From Gordonia jinhuaensis (GTDB lineage: Bacteria; Actinomycetota; Actinomycetes; Mycobacteriales; Mycobacteriaceae): a stretch of DNA of 64,000 nucleotides. Where the stretch lies: NCBI RefSeq assembly GCF_014639795.1, contig NZ_BMGC01000019.1, forward strand, positions 1 to 64,000, given 5' to 3'. Positions 26,070-34,842 of the stretch are shown piece after piece (positions within the stretch are counted from its first letter, which is position 1; every line of letters begins with the position of its first letter). The position numbers and the translations under genes are program-made. A model generated the notes under the pieces. That model saw only the letters and a list, made by a program, of their open reading frames with translations, was not told the DNA's origin and did not search any database.

Positions 26070-26774
26070 TCACCCGTGCAGGGTGTCGGCGAAGAACTCG
26101 ACAGTGCGTCCCCACGCGAGCGCCGCCGCGTTCGCGTCGTGGGCGCGCGAGTTGGGGTTGGCGAATGCGTGTCCCGCGCCGGGATAGCGGAACACCACTG
26201 CCGTGTCGGATTTGACCTCATCGAGCTGATCGAGTTCGGATTCGGGGATCGAACGGTCGGCCGTCCCGTAGTGCCCCTGCCACGGCACGCTCAGTTCGGC
26301 CGCTGATTCCAGACCCGAGGGCATTCCCGACCAGCGCGAGGCCCCCAGTCCGCCGCCGTAGAAGGTGACACCCGCGTCGGCGACTCCCGAGGCGCTACCC
26401 CACAGCGACACCGAACCGCCCATGCAGAAGCCGAGGATCCCGACCGACGAAACCGGTTCCTGGGCCAGGAGGTCGCAAGCGGCGGCGACGTCGTGGGAGA
26501 TGGTCTCCCCGGTCAGCGCCTTCATCTGCGGGCGGGCTTCGTCGAAGTCGCGGATCACCGGGTCGCCGCCGCGCCAGTACAGATGCGGGATGACCACCAG
26601 ATACCCGCGCCCGGCCAGCGCCCGGCCCACGTCGCGCAGGTAGCTGTCCACACCCCACGCCTCCTGCACGAGGATGATCCCCGCGCCGTTGCTGCCCGCC
26701 TGCTCGTCGTTCACCAGGGAGATCGGCACTCCCTGATGCGAGATCTCCCGGTCGAATCCGTTGAGTGCGCTCAC
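26070..26774 (-). CDS. Dienelactone hydrolase family protein
   Basis: 234 residues, alpha/beta hydrolase of the DLH family. The nucleophilic Cys is in GILGFCMGGSV, the Asp in GTADRSIPESE, the His in GAGHAFANP and the conserved Glu in ILVQEAWGVD. DLH enzymes hydrolyse dienelactones in aromatic breakdown or related esters and lactones. The start is a GTG at 26774. It is the first gene of a two-gene unit with the SulP transporter. No aromatic ring-cleavage genes are nearby, so the natural substrate is open. Confidence 0.9.
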   Translation of the reverse strand: MSALNGFDREISHQGVPISLVNDEQAGSNGAGIILVQEAWGVDSYLRDVGRALAGRGYLVVIPHLYWRGGDPVIRDFDEARPQMKALTGETISHDVAAACDLLAQEPVSSVGILGFCMGGSVSLWGSASGVADAGVTFYGGGLGASRWSGMPSGLESAAELSVPWQGHYGTADRSIPESELDQLDEVKSDTAVVFRYPGAGHAFANPNSRAHDANAAALAWGRTVEFFADTLHG

Positions 26775-26786
26775 AAGTCGTGAAGT

Positions 26787-27992
26787 CTAGTCGCGCATGC
26801 CGGTGCGTTGCCGAGATCTGGACCCTCGAGCACTGTCGTCGACGATCTCGATACGTCCGAGCGGTGCCAGCGTTGCCGGGTCGATCCCGAAGTCCTGCGC
26901 GGTGGTGCCGGTGCCGAGGATCTGGTCGGCGAGTACCTCGCCCACCAGCGGCGCCATCGTCAGACCGGCGGCGCCGAATCCGGCGTTCACGAAAAGTCCG
27001 TCGAGCACGTCGAGTTCCCCGACCAGGGCTCGCCCGTCGGTGGTCATCGGCCGCAGCCCCACCCGCATCTCACCCAGGGTCGCCTCGGACAGGCCCGGCG
27101 CGATGGCGAGTGCATCTGCGAGTACCTGCTCGGTGCCGGCGGCGGTGACCCGCGGGTCGTAGCCACTGCCGGTCTCCCTGGTGGCCCCGGCCACGACCCG
27201 CCCGTCGTCGAAGGCCACGAGGTAGTGGCTGCCCGGCGGGATGATCGACGGCCAGTCCCCGGTCGCGGTGCCGGTCAGGTTCAGATGGGCGATCTGGCCG
27301 CGCTGCGGTTCGAGTGGGAGCCTGGTGCCGGGGCCGTCGGGCCCGATTCCCGAGAGCACCTGATTCGACCAGGCGCCGGCGGCGACCACCACCGAATCGA
27401 ATTCGCTCGGAGTGCCCGAGTCGTCGACGATGACCGCTGCGCCGTCGATCTCCCCGACCATCACCTGCCTGCCGGTCACCGTGGCACCGTGGCTACGCGC
27501 ACCGGCGAGCAGCGCCGCGCACAGCGCGCGTCCGTCCACGCGTGCGCCGCCGGGGATGAACACGGCCTCCAGATCGGGAGCCAGTGGGGCGAACAGGGCG
27601 CCCGCCTGGGCGGCGTCGATGCGCTCTGCGCGCCCCGCGATCGGTACCACAGCAGTGCGCTGACGGATCCTGGCCTCGGTGGCGTCGAGTCGCGCCGGAT
27701 CGTTGTCGACCACCAGCGATCCGGACATGCGGTAACCGATCTCATCCTGGCCGACGTCGGCAAGTCGTTCACGCAGCGTCGGATAGTATTGCGCCCCTGC
27801 TGAATACAGGTCGTAGGCGGGGCCGGTGAGAGAACTCGACCACGGCTGAATGATGCCCGCACCAGCGGCGGTGGCCCGGCCAGTGGCATCACTGTCGAAG
27901 ACCTCGACGGACACACCCCGTCGGGCGAGTGCGAATGCTGTTGCCGCACCGGCGATTCCCCCGCCGATGACACCCACGCTCAGGTCGGTCAC
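26787..27992 (-). CDS. FAD-dependent oxidoreductase, D-amino-acid/glycine oxidase type
   Basis: 401 residues. The dinucleotide fold is at the N-terminus (VGVIGGGIAGAATAFALARRG, then EVFDSDATGRATAAGAGII), and the second FAD motif is GLFVNAGFGAAGLTMAPLVGE near the C-terminus. The DAO-family centre LRPMTTDGRALVG is present. It should oxidise an amine or amino acid with oxygen or another acceptor. The GTG at 27992 overlaps the SRPBCC stop by four bases (GTGA), so the two are coupled. The exact substrate is not readable. Confidence 0.88.
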   Translation of the reverse strand: MTDLSVGVIGGGIAGAATAFALARRGVSVEVFDSDATGRATAAGAGIIQPWSSSLTGPAYDLYSAGAQYYPTLRERLADVGQDEIGYRMSGSLVVDNDPARLDATEARIRQRTAVVPIAGRAERIDAAQAGALFAPLAPDLEAVFIPGGARVDGRALCAALLAGARSHGATVTGRQVMVGEIDGAAVIVDDSGTPSEFDSVVVAAGAWSNQVLSGIGPDGPGTRLPLEPQRGQIAHLNLTGTATGDWPSIIPPGSHYLVAFDDGRVVAGATRETGSGYDPRVTAAGTEQVLADALAIAPGLSEATLGEMRVGLRPMTTDGRALVGELDVLDGLFVNAGFGAAGLTMAPLVGEVLADQILGTGTTAQDFGIDPATLAPLGRIEIVDDSARGSRSRQRTGMRD

Positions 27993-28435
27993 CGGCCCAC
28001 GACGTCCTCGAGGGTGGCGGTGAGCTGGTGCTGTGTCTCGTCGGCCAGCTTCTTGAACGCCAGCGCCGCGATGGGCTCGCCCAGCTTCGCCGCCCCGTTG
28101 AACTCGACGGACGCGTGATAGGTGATGCGCGTGCCCCCTCCGGCGGGATCGGGCGCGAACGACAGGTCGTCGCTGGTGGTGGCGGTCTTGTTCACACCGG
28201 TGAACACGAGGTGGTCGGGTTCGTCGACGGTGAGTGTGTAGGTCAGCTCGGTGGTGAACACCAGGAATTTCGAGGTGTTGTGCCACTGGGTGCCCTTGAC
28301 GATCGGACCGTCGCCGACCTGCGAGCACGAGACGGTGCCCGGATCCCACGCTTCGGTGTGGGCGAAGTCGCGCAGATATGCCACCACCTCCTCCATCGCG
28401 GCCTGGACGGTGAACGTGCGTTCGACGTCAACCAT
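27989..28435 (-). CDS. SRPBCC family protein (polyketide cyclase/dehydrase-like)
   Basis: 148 residues with the START-like fold pattern: VERTFTVQAAMEEVVAYLRDFAHTEAWDPG at the start, a beta-rich middle (ELTYTLTVDEPDHLVFTGV) and a long C-terminal helix (FKKLADETQHQLTATLEDVV). Members bind hydrophobic ligands. Mycobacterial relatives are often annotated as polyketide cyclases without biochemical proof. It precedes and overlaps the oxidoreductase gene. Confidence 0.85.
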   Translation of the reverse strand: MVDVERTFTVQAAMEEVVAYLRDFAHTEAWDPGTVSCSQVGDGPIVKGTQWHNTSKFLVFTTELTYTLTVDEPDHLVFTGVNKTATTSDDLSFAPDPAGGGTRITYHASVEFNGAAKLGEPIAALAFKKLADETQHQLTATLEDVVGR

Positions 28436-28503
28436 GATGTACGTGGCCTCCCGTGTCAGAACTCTCGTGGATCAGGGCTTCTGTGCGTCAGACCCGGTGT
28501 GGG

Positions 28504-29355
28504 TCAGAACTCTTCGTAGGTGTTGGGGTCCTGGTCCTGGATGCGGCCGCGTTCGAGCGCCGAGATGGCCGCCATCTCCTCATCGGTGAGGGCGAATCCG
28601 AAGATGTCACGGTTCTCGCGTTGGCGTTCGCTGTGTGCCGATTTCGGCAACGGCACCGCGTCGAGCTGATGATGCCAGCGGATGATGACCTGCCCCGGCG
28701 ACACATTGTGCGCAGTGGCAGCCGACGTCACCGGCTCACACTCCATGATCGCGCTGCCCCGCCCGAACGGGCTCCACGCCTCGGTGGCTATGCCGTTGCG
28801 CGCGTGGAATTCTCGGAGCTTACGCTGCGGAAAGAAGGGATGCATCTCGATCTGGTTGACCACCGGCATCACCCCGGTCTCCCCGGAGATGCGGTCGAGG
28901 TGGGCGGGTTCGAAATTGCAGACACCGATGGAGGTGACCAGGCCGTCGCGGCGCATGTCGATCATCGCGCGCCAGGTGTCGACGTATTTGTCCAGGCGCG
29001 GCAGAGGCCAGTGGATGAGCAGCAGATCGATGTGATCGACCCCCAGATTGGCCATCGATGTGCGGGCCGACTCGATGGCACCATCGTAACCCTGCAGTCT
29101 CCCAGGGATTTTCGTGGTGATAAGGATGTCGTTGCGATCCACATCGGATGCGGCGATCGCGGCACCGACCTCGGGTTCGTTCTCGTAGCGCAAGGCAGTG
29201 TCGATCAGCCGGTAGCCATTGTCGATGCCGCTGGCCACCATGGCCGTCACGTCGGTGTCGTCGGGACTGAAGGTACCGAGGCCGATGACCGGCAGTGCGG
29301 TGCCGTCGGACAACTCACGTGTCGGAATCGTTTGGTACAGGTCAGCGGAGTCCAT
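28504..29355 (-). CDS. Aldo/keto reductase
   Basis: 283 residues. The TIM-barrel family signature DNGYRLIDTALRYENEPEVG holds the catalytic Asp and Tyr, the Lys is in LITTKIPG and the His in LLIHWPLP. The NADPH-binding end is PLPKSAHSERQRENRDIFGF. It reduces aldehydes or ketones. Related mycobacterial enzymes of this AKR5-like branch act on glyoxal-type compounds. The ATG at 29355 is preceded in frame by a GTG at 29358. Confidence 0.92.
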   Translation of the reverse strand: MDSADLYQTIPTRELSDGTALPVIGLGTFSPDDTDVTAMVASGIDNGYRLIDTALRYENEPEVGAAIAASDVDRNDILITTKIPGRLQGYDGAIESARTSMANLGVDHIDLLLIHWPLPRLDKYVDTWRAMIDMRRDGLVTSIGVCNFEPAHLDRISGETGVMPVVNQIEMHPFFPQRKLREFHARNGIATEAWSPFGRGSAIMECEPVTSAATAHNVSPGQVIIRWHHQLDAVPLPKSAHSERQRENRDIFGFALTDEEMAAISALERGRIQDQDPNTYEEF

Positions 29356-29407
29356 CACCTCACGCTACGCCGCCGCTCGTGTCATGCCGTGAACGCGAGA
29401 TGCCGAT

Positions 29408-29454
29408 GCCGAGAGAACCCACACCCGGGCTCACTCGGTGTGTTCGCTCTCGGC
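29408..29454. promoter_or_regulatory. Imperfect hairpin upstream of the antiporter gene
   Basis: Arms 29408-29425 and 29437-29454 pair at 14 of 18 positions (outer eight perfect: GCCGAGAG/CTCTCGGC) with an 11-base loop. The site ends 48 bases before the antiporter start, in the divergent gap with the aldo/keto reductase gene, so it could be an operator or a 5' leader structure. Confidence 0.4.
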
Positions 29455-29502
29455 CTCGTAGTCTCGTTGCCGACAGTGGGCGTCGAGGCAGGTGGTGACA
29501 CG

Positions 29503-31224
29503 GTGGAATTGACACTGGTGGCAGTGGGTGGCGTGGCCGTCGCCGTGACGATCGCGTCGTTCTCCCGGCGTCTGGGCATCGCCGCGCCACTGCTGCTGGT
29601 GGTGTTCGGCGCCGCACTGAGTTTCGTTCCCGGTGTACCCCGGGTGGACATCGACCCGGAATGGATTCTGACGGTGGTGCTCCCGCCGTTGATCTATTCG
29701 GCGGCCATCAACATGCCCACCCAGGATCTTCGGCGCGACATCAAGGCGATCGGCGGGCTCGCCGTGGTCCTGGTGGTCGCGACCACTGTCGGTGCCGGGT
29801 GGGTCTGTCACATGCTGGTCCCCGAGATCGGTTGGCCTGCCGCATTCGCACTCGGTGCGGTGATCAGCCCCACCGACGCGGTGGCCGCGACGTCGGTGGG
29901 CCGCAAGTTGGGATTGCCGTCTCGACTGCTGTCGGTGCTCGAGGGTGAAGGTCTGATCAATGACGCGGCCGCGCTGACCCTGCTGAAGTCGGCGAGTGCG
30001 GCGATCGCGGCATCGGTGTCGCTCTGGCATGTGGTCGGCAGCTTTGTGTATTCGGTGGTGGTGGCGATCGTGATCGGCGCGGTGGCGGGCTATCTCACCG
30101 TGCGGGTGCGTGCCGTGCTCCACGACTCGGTACTCAACACCGCGGTGTCGTTCGTGGTGCCGTTCGTCGCGTTCATCCCCGCCGAGGATCTCGGCGCATC
30201 GGGCATTCTCGCGACCGTGGTCGCAGGGCTGGTCACCGGGCATCTGGGCGTCAAATACCTCGACGCGCAGGCCCGGGTGTCGCAGACGCTGAATTGGCGG
30301 ACGCTGTCATTCCTGCTCGAGAGTTTCGTGTTCCTGTACATGGGGCTGTCGCTGAAACATCTGATCGACGACGTTCATCCCGGCGCTCTCGACCTGTGGA
30401 ACACCATCGGGATCGGGCTGATCATGTCGGTGACGGTGATCGTCATCCGCATCGTGTTCGTGGCACCGCTGGTCGGGGTGATGCACCGCGACGCCCAACA
30501 GGCCGAAGAACACAAGCCGCGGCTTCAGGAATGGCAGAAGCGACTCTCGGACAACGACTTCGTCAGTCGTTTCACCCCGCGACGTATCGCGCACATCGAA
30601 CGGCGGGTCGAACGGGCCAGCGGCGACATCGAATACCTGCTGAACCAGCGGGTCGGGTGGCGCGGCGGAGTGGTGTTGGGCTGGGCCGGGATGCGCGGTG
30701 CGATCACGGTCGCCGCCGCGAACACCCTGCCCGCTGACACCCCGTATCGGGCGCAACTGCTGCTGGTCGCATTCGTGGTCGCCGCATTCACGCTTCTGGT
30801 CCAGGGCGGGACACTGCCGTTGGTGATCAAGGCGATCAAGGTGCCCTCGGACGATCCGGTGAAGCTGCGCAGCGATTACGAGTCGCTCATCACCACGGTG
30901 TCGTCGGCCGGACGCGACGTGATCAACGAGGCCGCCGATCGCGGTCAGGTGAGCGTGGCGGTGATCGACCGGGTGCGTTCGGACAGCCGGATCGCCGAGG
31001 AGCAGTCCGAAGCGGAGGGTGAGGGTGAGGCACAGCGCCAGGCTGTCGACATCGATCAGTTCCGGGAGTACCGGCAACTGCGGCTGCAGGTGATCGACGC
31101 CGAACGCGACGCGCTGATCAAGGCGCGCGATTCGGGTGCCTACAGCTCCCAGGCCGTGTCCAATGCGCAACGACAGCTCGACGTGCAGGAATCAGCGATC
31201 AGGTTGGTGGCGCAGGAGGAGTGA
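29503..31224 (+). CDS. Na+/H+ antiporter, NhaP/CPA1 type
   Basis: 573 residues. About twelve membrane segments occupy the first 400 residues, with the CPA1 motifs VLPPLIYSAAINMP, ALGAVISPTDAVAATSV (ion-binding Asp) and EGEGLINDAAALTL (the ND pair). A cytoplasmic C-terminal tail of about 150 residues is highly charged and helical. The GTG at 29503 with an AGGTGGTGA ribosome site was chosen; upstream codons in the same frame lack coding character. It exchanges Na+ (or K+) for protons in pH and salt homeostasis. Confidence 0.9.
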   Translation: MELTLVAVGGVAVAVTIASFSRRLGIAAPLLLVVFGAALSFVPGVPRVDIDPEWILTVVLPPLIYSAAINMPTQDLRRDIKAIGGLAVVLVVATTVGAGWVCHMLVPEIGWPAAFALGAVISPTDAVAATSVGRKLGLPSRLLSVLEGEGLINDAAALTLLKSASAAIAASVSLWHVVGSFVYSVVVAIVIGAVAGYLTVRVRAVLHDSVLNTAVSFVVPFVAFIPAEDLGASGILATVVAGLVTGHLGVKYLDAQARVSQTLNWRTLSFLLESFVFLYMGLSLKHLIDDVHPGALDLWNTIGIGLIMSVTVIVIRIVFVAPLVGVMHRDAQQAEEHKPRLQEWQKRLSDNDFVSRFTPRRIAHIERRVERASGDIEYLLNQRVGWRGGVVLGWAGMRGAITVAAANTLPADTPYRAQLLLVAFVVAAFTLLVQGGTLPLVIKAIKVPSDDPVKLRSDYESLITTVSSAGRDVINEAADRGQVSVAVIDRVRSDSRIAEEQSEAEGEGEAQRQAVDIDQFREYRQLRLQVIDAERDALIKARDSGAYSSQAVSNAQRQLDVQESAIRLVAQEE

Positions 31225-31244
31225 GCCGGGTAAATGTGTGAGAG

Positions 31245-32093
31245 GTGAGCAGCGCACACGGCACCCGTCATCCGCGAATTGCTGTGGTCGGCAGCATCAA
31301 TGTGGACATCACGGCCACCACCAGCAGACTTCCCGGCCCCGGTGAAACCGTCACCGATGGGGTGTTGACCCGGATGCCCGGCGGCAAGGGCTCCAATCAG
31401 GCGTCGGCCGCGGCTCGGCTCGGTGGTGACGTGCGCATGATCGGTGCGGTGGGCCGTGACGGCGAGGCCGAGCTGATGCGCGCCGCGCTGGGCCGCGCGG
31501 GGGTGAACACATCCGCACTCGCCGAACGTGATTCGGCGACCGGCATTGCCCTCATCTGCGTGGATTCCCACGGCGAGAACCAGATCTCGGTGTGTCCCGG
31601 CGCCAATTCCGAAATCGACACCAGCTCGATCGACTTCGATGACGACGCGGTCATCATGCAGTTGGAGATCCCGATGGACCGGGTACTCGACGCGGCGCGG
31701 CGCGCCTCCGGGATGGTGGTGCTCAACGCATCGCCGGTGCGGGATCTGCCACGTGAGCTCCTCGACAACACCGATCTGCTCGTGGTCAATGAACACGAAC
31801 GCGACGCCCTCGACCACATCCCGCCCGGTTGCCTGGTCGCCGTGACCTACGGTGCCGACGGCGCAGAGTTGCTTCGTGACGGCACTTCGCTCGCCCGTGC
31901 GGCGGGCGTACCGACCACGGCTGTGAGCAGTGTCGGTGCCGGCGATGCGTTCTGCGCTGCGCTGGTGGTGGGACTGCTACGCGGCTACGAGCCGCGGGTC
32001 GCGCTGGAGGCCGCCTGCGCCGTGGGTGCAGCCGCCGTCGCCGACGAGGCGACACAGCCCGAATTCGGGGACCTGGACGAGTACGTGGGGTAG
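31245..32093 (+). CDS. rbsK: Ribokinase (PfkB family carbohydrate kinase)
   Basis: 282 residues. The N-terminal PfkB signature is IAVVGSINVDITATTSRLPGPGE, followed by MPGGKGSNQASAAARLGG. The C-terminal signature is SSVGAGDAFCAALVVGL, with the catalytic Asp in GAGD. ATP and ribose contacts are as expected for RbsK (VTYGADGAELL). It phosphorylates ribose to ribose-5-phosphate, although a nucleoside or other sugar is possible because no ribose transporter is adjacent. The start is a GTG at 31245. It ends just before the repeat array. Confidence 0.88.
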   Translation: MSSAHGTRHPRIAVVGSINVDITATTSRLPGPGETVTDGVLTRMPGGKGSNQASAAARLGGDVRMIGAVGRDGEAELMRAALGRAGVNTSALAERDSATGIALICVDSHGENQISVCPGANSEIDTSSIDFDDDAVIMQLEIPMDRVLDAARRASGMVVLNASPVRDLPRELLDNTDLLVVNEHERDALDHIPPGCLVAVTYGADGAELLRDGTSLARAAGVPTTAVSSVGAGDAFCAALVVGLLRGYEPRVALEAACAVGAAAVADEATQPEFGDLDEYVG

Positions 32094-32133
32094 GGGTCGG
32101 CGGTCGCGGGGTGCGCGAGGGTTCCGGGCTGTG

Positions 32134-32590
32134 AACTGGTTGCGCGGGTGGGCGGGCGCTGTATGAACTGGTTGCGCGGGTACAGACGCAACCACTTTTC
32201 AACCGCGCACCCAATGCAATGGTTGCGCGGACAAGAACTGGATGCGCGAGGCGCAGTGACGCCCAACTCCCCATGTCGCTGTACGAACTGGTTGCGCGGG
32301 CGGGCGGACGCACTACGAACTGGATGCGCGGGTACAGACGCAACCACTTTTCAACCGCGCACCCAATGCAATGGTTGCGCGGACAAGAACTGGATGCGCG
32401 AGGCGCAGTGACGCCCAACTCCCCATGCCGCTGTACGAACTGGTTGCGCGAGTCGGCTAGCGCTGTATGAACTGGATGCGCGGGCACAAACGCAACCAGT
32501 TTCCAACGGCGCGACCAGTGCAATGGATGCGCCGACAAGAACTGGATGCGCGAAGCTCCGCGCAACCAGTTCACGACGAACGCAACCAGT
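32134..32590. repeat. Palindromic repeat array, locus B (includes a 152-base tandem duplication)
   Basis: At least ten copies of AACTGG[T/A]TGCG or its complement occur between 32134 and 32590. A unit of 152 bases is duplicated in tandem (32165-32316 and 32317-about 32450) with about two differences over the matching part, and a third, diverged copy runs from 32468. Each unit folds into two hairpins: AACTGG[T/A]TGCG with CGCAACCACTT, and CCGCGCACCCA with TGGTTGCGCGG. It lies between the convergent ribokinase and Rho_N-type genes. Open frames through it in both directions are repeat translations, not genes. Confidence 0.85.
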
Positions 32591-32646
32591 TCACCAGCAG
32601 CATCAGCGCCCGGCGGCGCATGACGAATCGACGAATCGATCAACCG

Positions 32647-33279
32647 TCAGGCGGACAGCAGCTCGACCAGCGCTTCCTTGTTCAACGACGAGTAGCCCTG
32701 GATGTGGGCATCACGGGCGAGGCCCTTGAGTTCGACGACGGTCATCGACACGAGCTGATCGCGGTTGTACTTCTTCCCCGACGAGCCCGACGAGCTCTTC
32801 CCCGAGCCGTTCGTGGAAGCCTTCGCCGCACCGGAGCCGGTGGTCTTCTTCGCTGTCGATGCAGCACCCGACGATGTCGAGCCCGTCGACGCGGCGCCTG
32901 AGGCCTTGGCGGACTTGGAGGCCTTGGTCTTCGAGCCTGCCGATGGTTTGGTACTCGCCGTGGCGTTGCTCGCGGTGGAGGTCCTCGCCGCGGTCGCAGG
33001 TGCACCCGACCGATTGGTCGATGCCGTGGAGGCGTTGCCCGCACCAGACCCGTTCGCGCTCGGGCCCGTTCCGTTGCGAGAGTTGATCATGCTCTGCAAC
33101 TGATTACGCATCGCGCTCACGGCACCCTCGGCCTCGGCAACCCGTTTCTGTGCATCCTTCTGGATCTTCGCGACATTGTCGCGAGCGGCCTGCTGCGCCT
33201 CGTCGAGTTTGCCGCGCAACTTGTCGACCGTCTTGCTGAGCTTGTCGATCTCACTGTCGCGCTTGTTCTTGCTGGCCAT
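32647..33279 (-). CDS. Coiled-coil protein with C-terminal Rho_N domain
   Basis: 210 residues in three parts: an N-terminal charged coiled coil (about residues 5-65, DKLSKTVDKLRGKLDEAQQ), a low-complexity linker rich in Ala, Ser, Thr and Lys (about 70-165), and a C-terminal Rho_N/SAP-like module (YNRDQLVSMTVVELKGLARDAH...LNKEALVELL). Rho_N modules bind nucleic acids and Lys/Ala/Ser linkers resemble those of actinobacterial nucleoid proteins, so a nucleoid-associated or RNA-binding role is likely. The ATG at 33279 follows GGAGCC. Confidence 0.75.
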   Translation of the reverse strand: MASKNKRDSEIDKLSKTVDKLRGKLDEAQQAARDNVAKIQKDAQKRVAEAEGAVSAMRNQLQSMINSRNGTGPSANGSGAGNASTASTNRSGAPATAARTSTASNATASTKPSAGSKTKASKSAKASGAASTGSTSSGAASTAKKTTGSGAAKASTNGSGKSSSGSSGKKYNRDQLVSMTVVELKGLARDAHIQGYSSLNKEALVELLSA

Positions 33280-33603
33280 AGGACGTGGCTCCTCCCGCGC
33301 TCGACCCGGCATCGCGCGAACTCACCGCGGTCGCTCAATGTGTGCTGATGACAACTAGATCCACTATTCACCATTCCACATGATCGGGGTTCATCGACGC
33401 ATGCGTGACCGTGTTGTGATCGTGGCATGGCGCAAATCTGGCGAATACGACCGAATTCCTGGGTTCCCATAACGATTCGACCACCGCCACCACCCGACAC
33501 CCAGCCACGCGAGGGACCACGAGGGACTGCGTAGATCACCGGCTGCGCACCGGATACTTCATCATCGCGACCCGGTGGGCCCGCTCCTGTCACCGCCAGC
33601 GGG
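33280..33603. other. 324-base intergenic region, no gene seen
   Basis: It holds the presumed promoter of the Rho_N-type gene on the minus strand and the 3' side of the arylsulfotransferase gene. A 36-codon plus-strand frame from 33427 is Pro-rich and has no supporting features. No strong hairpin was seen. Confidence 0.5.
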
Positions 33604-34842
33604 TCACGGCCACGTGTCCAGATATGCGCGATAGGTTCCGCTCGGAATGCTCGCGTCGTAGACCAGCTGTCCGGTGGGTGAGAACTCCGAAATGTGACCG
33701 GCGGTGCCCCAGCTGCCGAACGTGTAGCCATCGGAGAGTGCCTGCGCATTCCCGGTCGCGAACGTGACGAGACGATTCGGATGCTCCTGGGCACGCACCA
33801 GCGACGCGGAATGGGTGGCCGGATCGAGCCGAATCCATTTGATGGCCGACGTGCCCTGCGGGATGGAGCCGTCGACGTTGTTGTCGAACACGCGAACGGT
33901 GGTGGCATCGGCGAATTCCGCGTCGTGTTGACCGAGTATCGACGCTCCCGGCCCGACCGTGAACGTCGAATGCTTGCCGCCCAGAATCCATTTCACCGCA
34001 CCGGTGTGGATGTTCACGTCGTAGAGCGCGTTGACGTTGCGCATCGAGATCAGGAGGTCGCCGTCGGGATCCAGCGAGATCGAGTTGATGTGGTAGGGAT
34101 CGTAGGTCGCCTGACCGCCGATCGAGTTCAGCCCGCCACGAGGCTTCATACTCGAATCTGTGAGTGGCACATGCGCTTTCGCCGACCATTGCATGAGCAC
34201 CCGACCGGTGGCCACGTCGACCACGCTGGCGACCGAATCCATCATCGATCCGTTGACCGGGCCGCCGACCGAGGACAGGTCTGCGTTGATCTGACGGTAT
34301 GCGGTGATCAGGGCCTCACCACCGGGCGTCAGCCGGAACTCATGAGCGTCGGATTGCAGGCCGTCACCGGCGGTCAGAGTGGTGATGACGTGGTAATTCT
34401 GGTCGGCGATGTAATCGACACCGGTGCCGTGCCCGTCGACGCCACTACCCTGCCACCAGGTGAGCACCTTCTTGCCCTGATACATCTGAGTGCGGAAGTT
34501 GGCGAAGCCCGCACCGACGGGTGCTGGCCTGTGCCACAGCACCTTCCCGGTCTTGTCGACGATGAGCAGACCCTGATCGGATCCCTGTCCGAGTCCTGGA
34601 ATGGGCAACGGAACTGCCACATTGGCGCCGGAGGTGTAGAAGATGTCGCCGGGTGCGTTGACATTGACGGTGAACTTCCGGGCCAGCGAGAACGTGGGCA
34701 GGGTCGGCGCCGCTGACACGGTACCCACCCCTACCACCACGCCGGCCACTGCGCCGAATGACACGGCAGCAGTTCCCAGTGTGCGCGCGAGCGCCGGCCG
34801 GTGCCTGCGTCGCCCGTTCTCGCGTCGTGTGCGTGTGCTCAT
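33604..34842 (-). CDS. Exported arylsulfotransferase (ASST) family protein
   Basis: 412 residues. An Arg-rich N-terminus and hydrophobic segment (TLGTAAVSFGAVAGVVVGVG, cleavage near VSAAP) indicate export. The body is a beta-propeller-like ASST domain: LLIVDKTGKVLWHRPAP, LTWWQGSG, DAHEFRLTPGGEALITAYR, then YHINSISLDPDGDLLISMRNVNALYDVN and GKHSTFTVGPGASILGQHDAEF. The recurring DGDLL/NVNALY and QHDAEF elements match bacterial PAPS-independent arylsulfotransferases, whose catalytic residue is a His. Its ATG overlaps the stop of the 112-residue gene (ATGA), and a sulfatase gene precedes that, forming one operon. Confidence 0.8.
   Translation of the reverse strand: MSTRTRRENGRRRHRPALARTLGTAAVSFGAVAGVVVGVGTVSAAPTLPTFSLARKFTVNVNAPGDIFYTSGANVAVPLPIPGLGQGSDQGLLIVDKTGKVLWHRPAPVGAGFANFRTQMYQGKKVLTWWQGSGVDGHGTGVDYIADQNYHVITTLTAGDGLQSDAHEFRLTPGGEALITAYRQINADLSSVGGPVNGSMMDSVASVVDVATGRVLMQWSAKAHVPLTDSSMKPRGGLNSIGGQATYDPYHINSISLDPDGDLLISMRNVNALYDVNIHTGAVKWILGGKHSTFTVGPGASILGQHDAEFADATTVRVFDNNVDGSIPQGTSAIKWIRLDPATHSASLVRAQEHPNRLVTFATGNAQALSDGYTFGSWGTAGHISEFSPTGQLVYDASIPSGTYRAYLDTWP

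Noticed and set aside
28453-29502. N-terminal extension of the antiporter frame by about 350 codons
   Set aside because: It is antisense to the aldo/keto reductase gene; the GTG at 29503 has a ribosome site and matches family length.
32101-32590. Open frames through the repeat array, both strands
   Set aside because: They translate the repeat itself (recurring NWLRG and ELVAFV-type strings), have no start signals and would change with repeat copy number.
32134-32590. CRISPR array
   Set aside because: The repeats are palindromic, irregularly spaced and without unique spacers; no cas genes are nearby.
33427-33537. 36-codon frame in the gap after the arylsulfotransferase gene
   Set aside because: Short, Pro-rich, no ribosome site, no similarity recognised.
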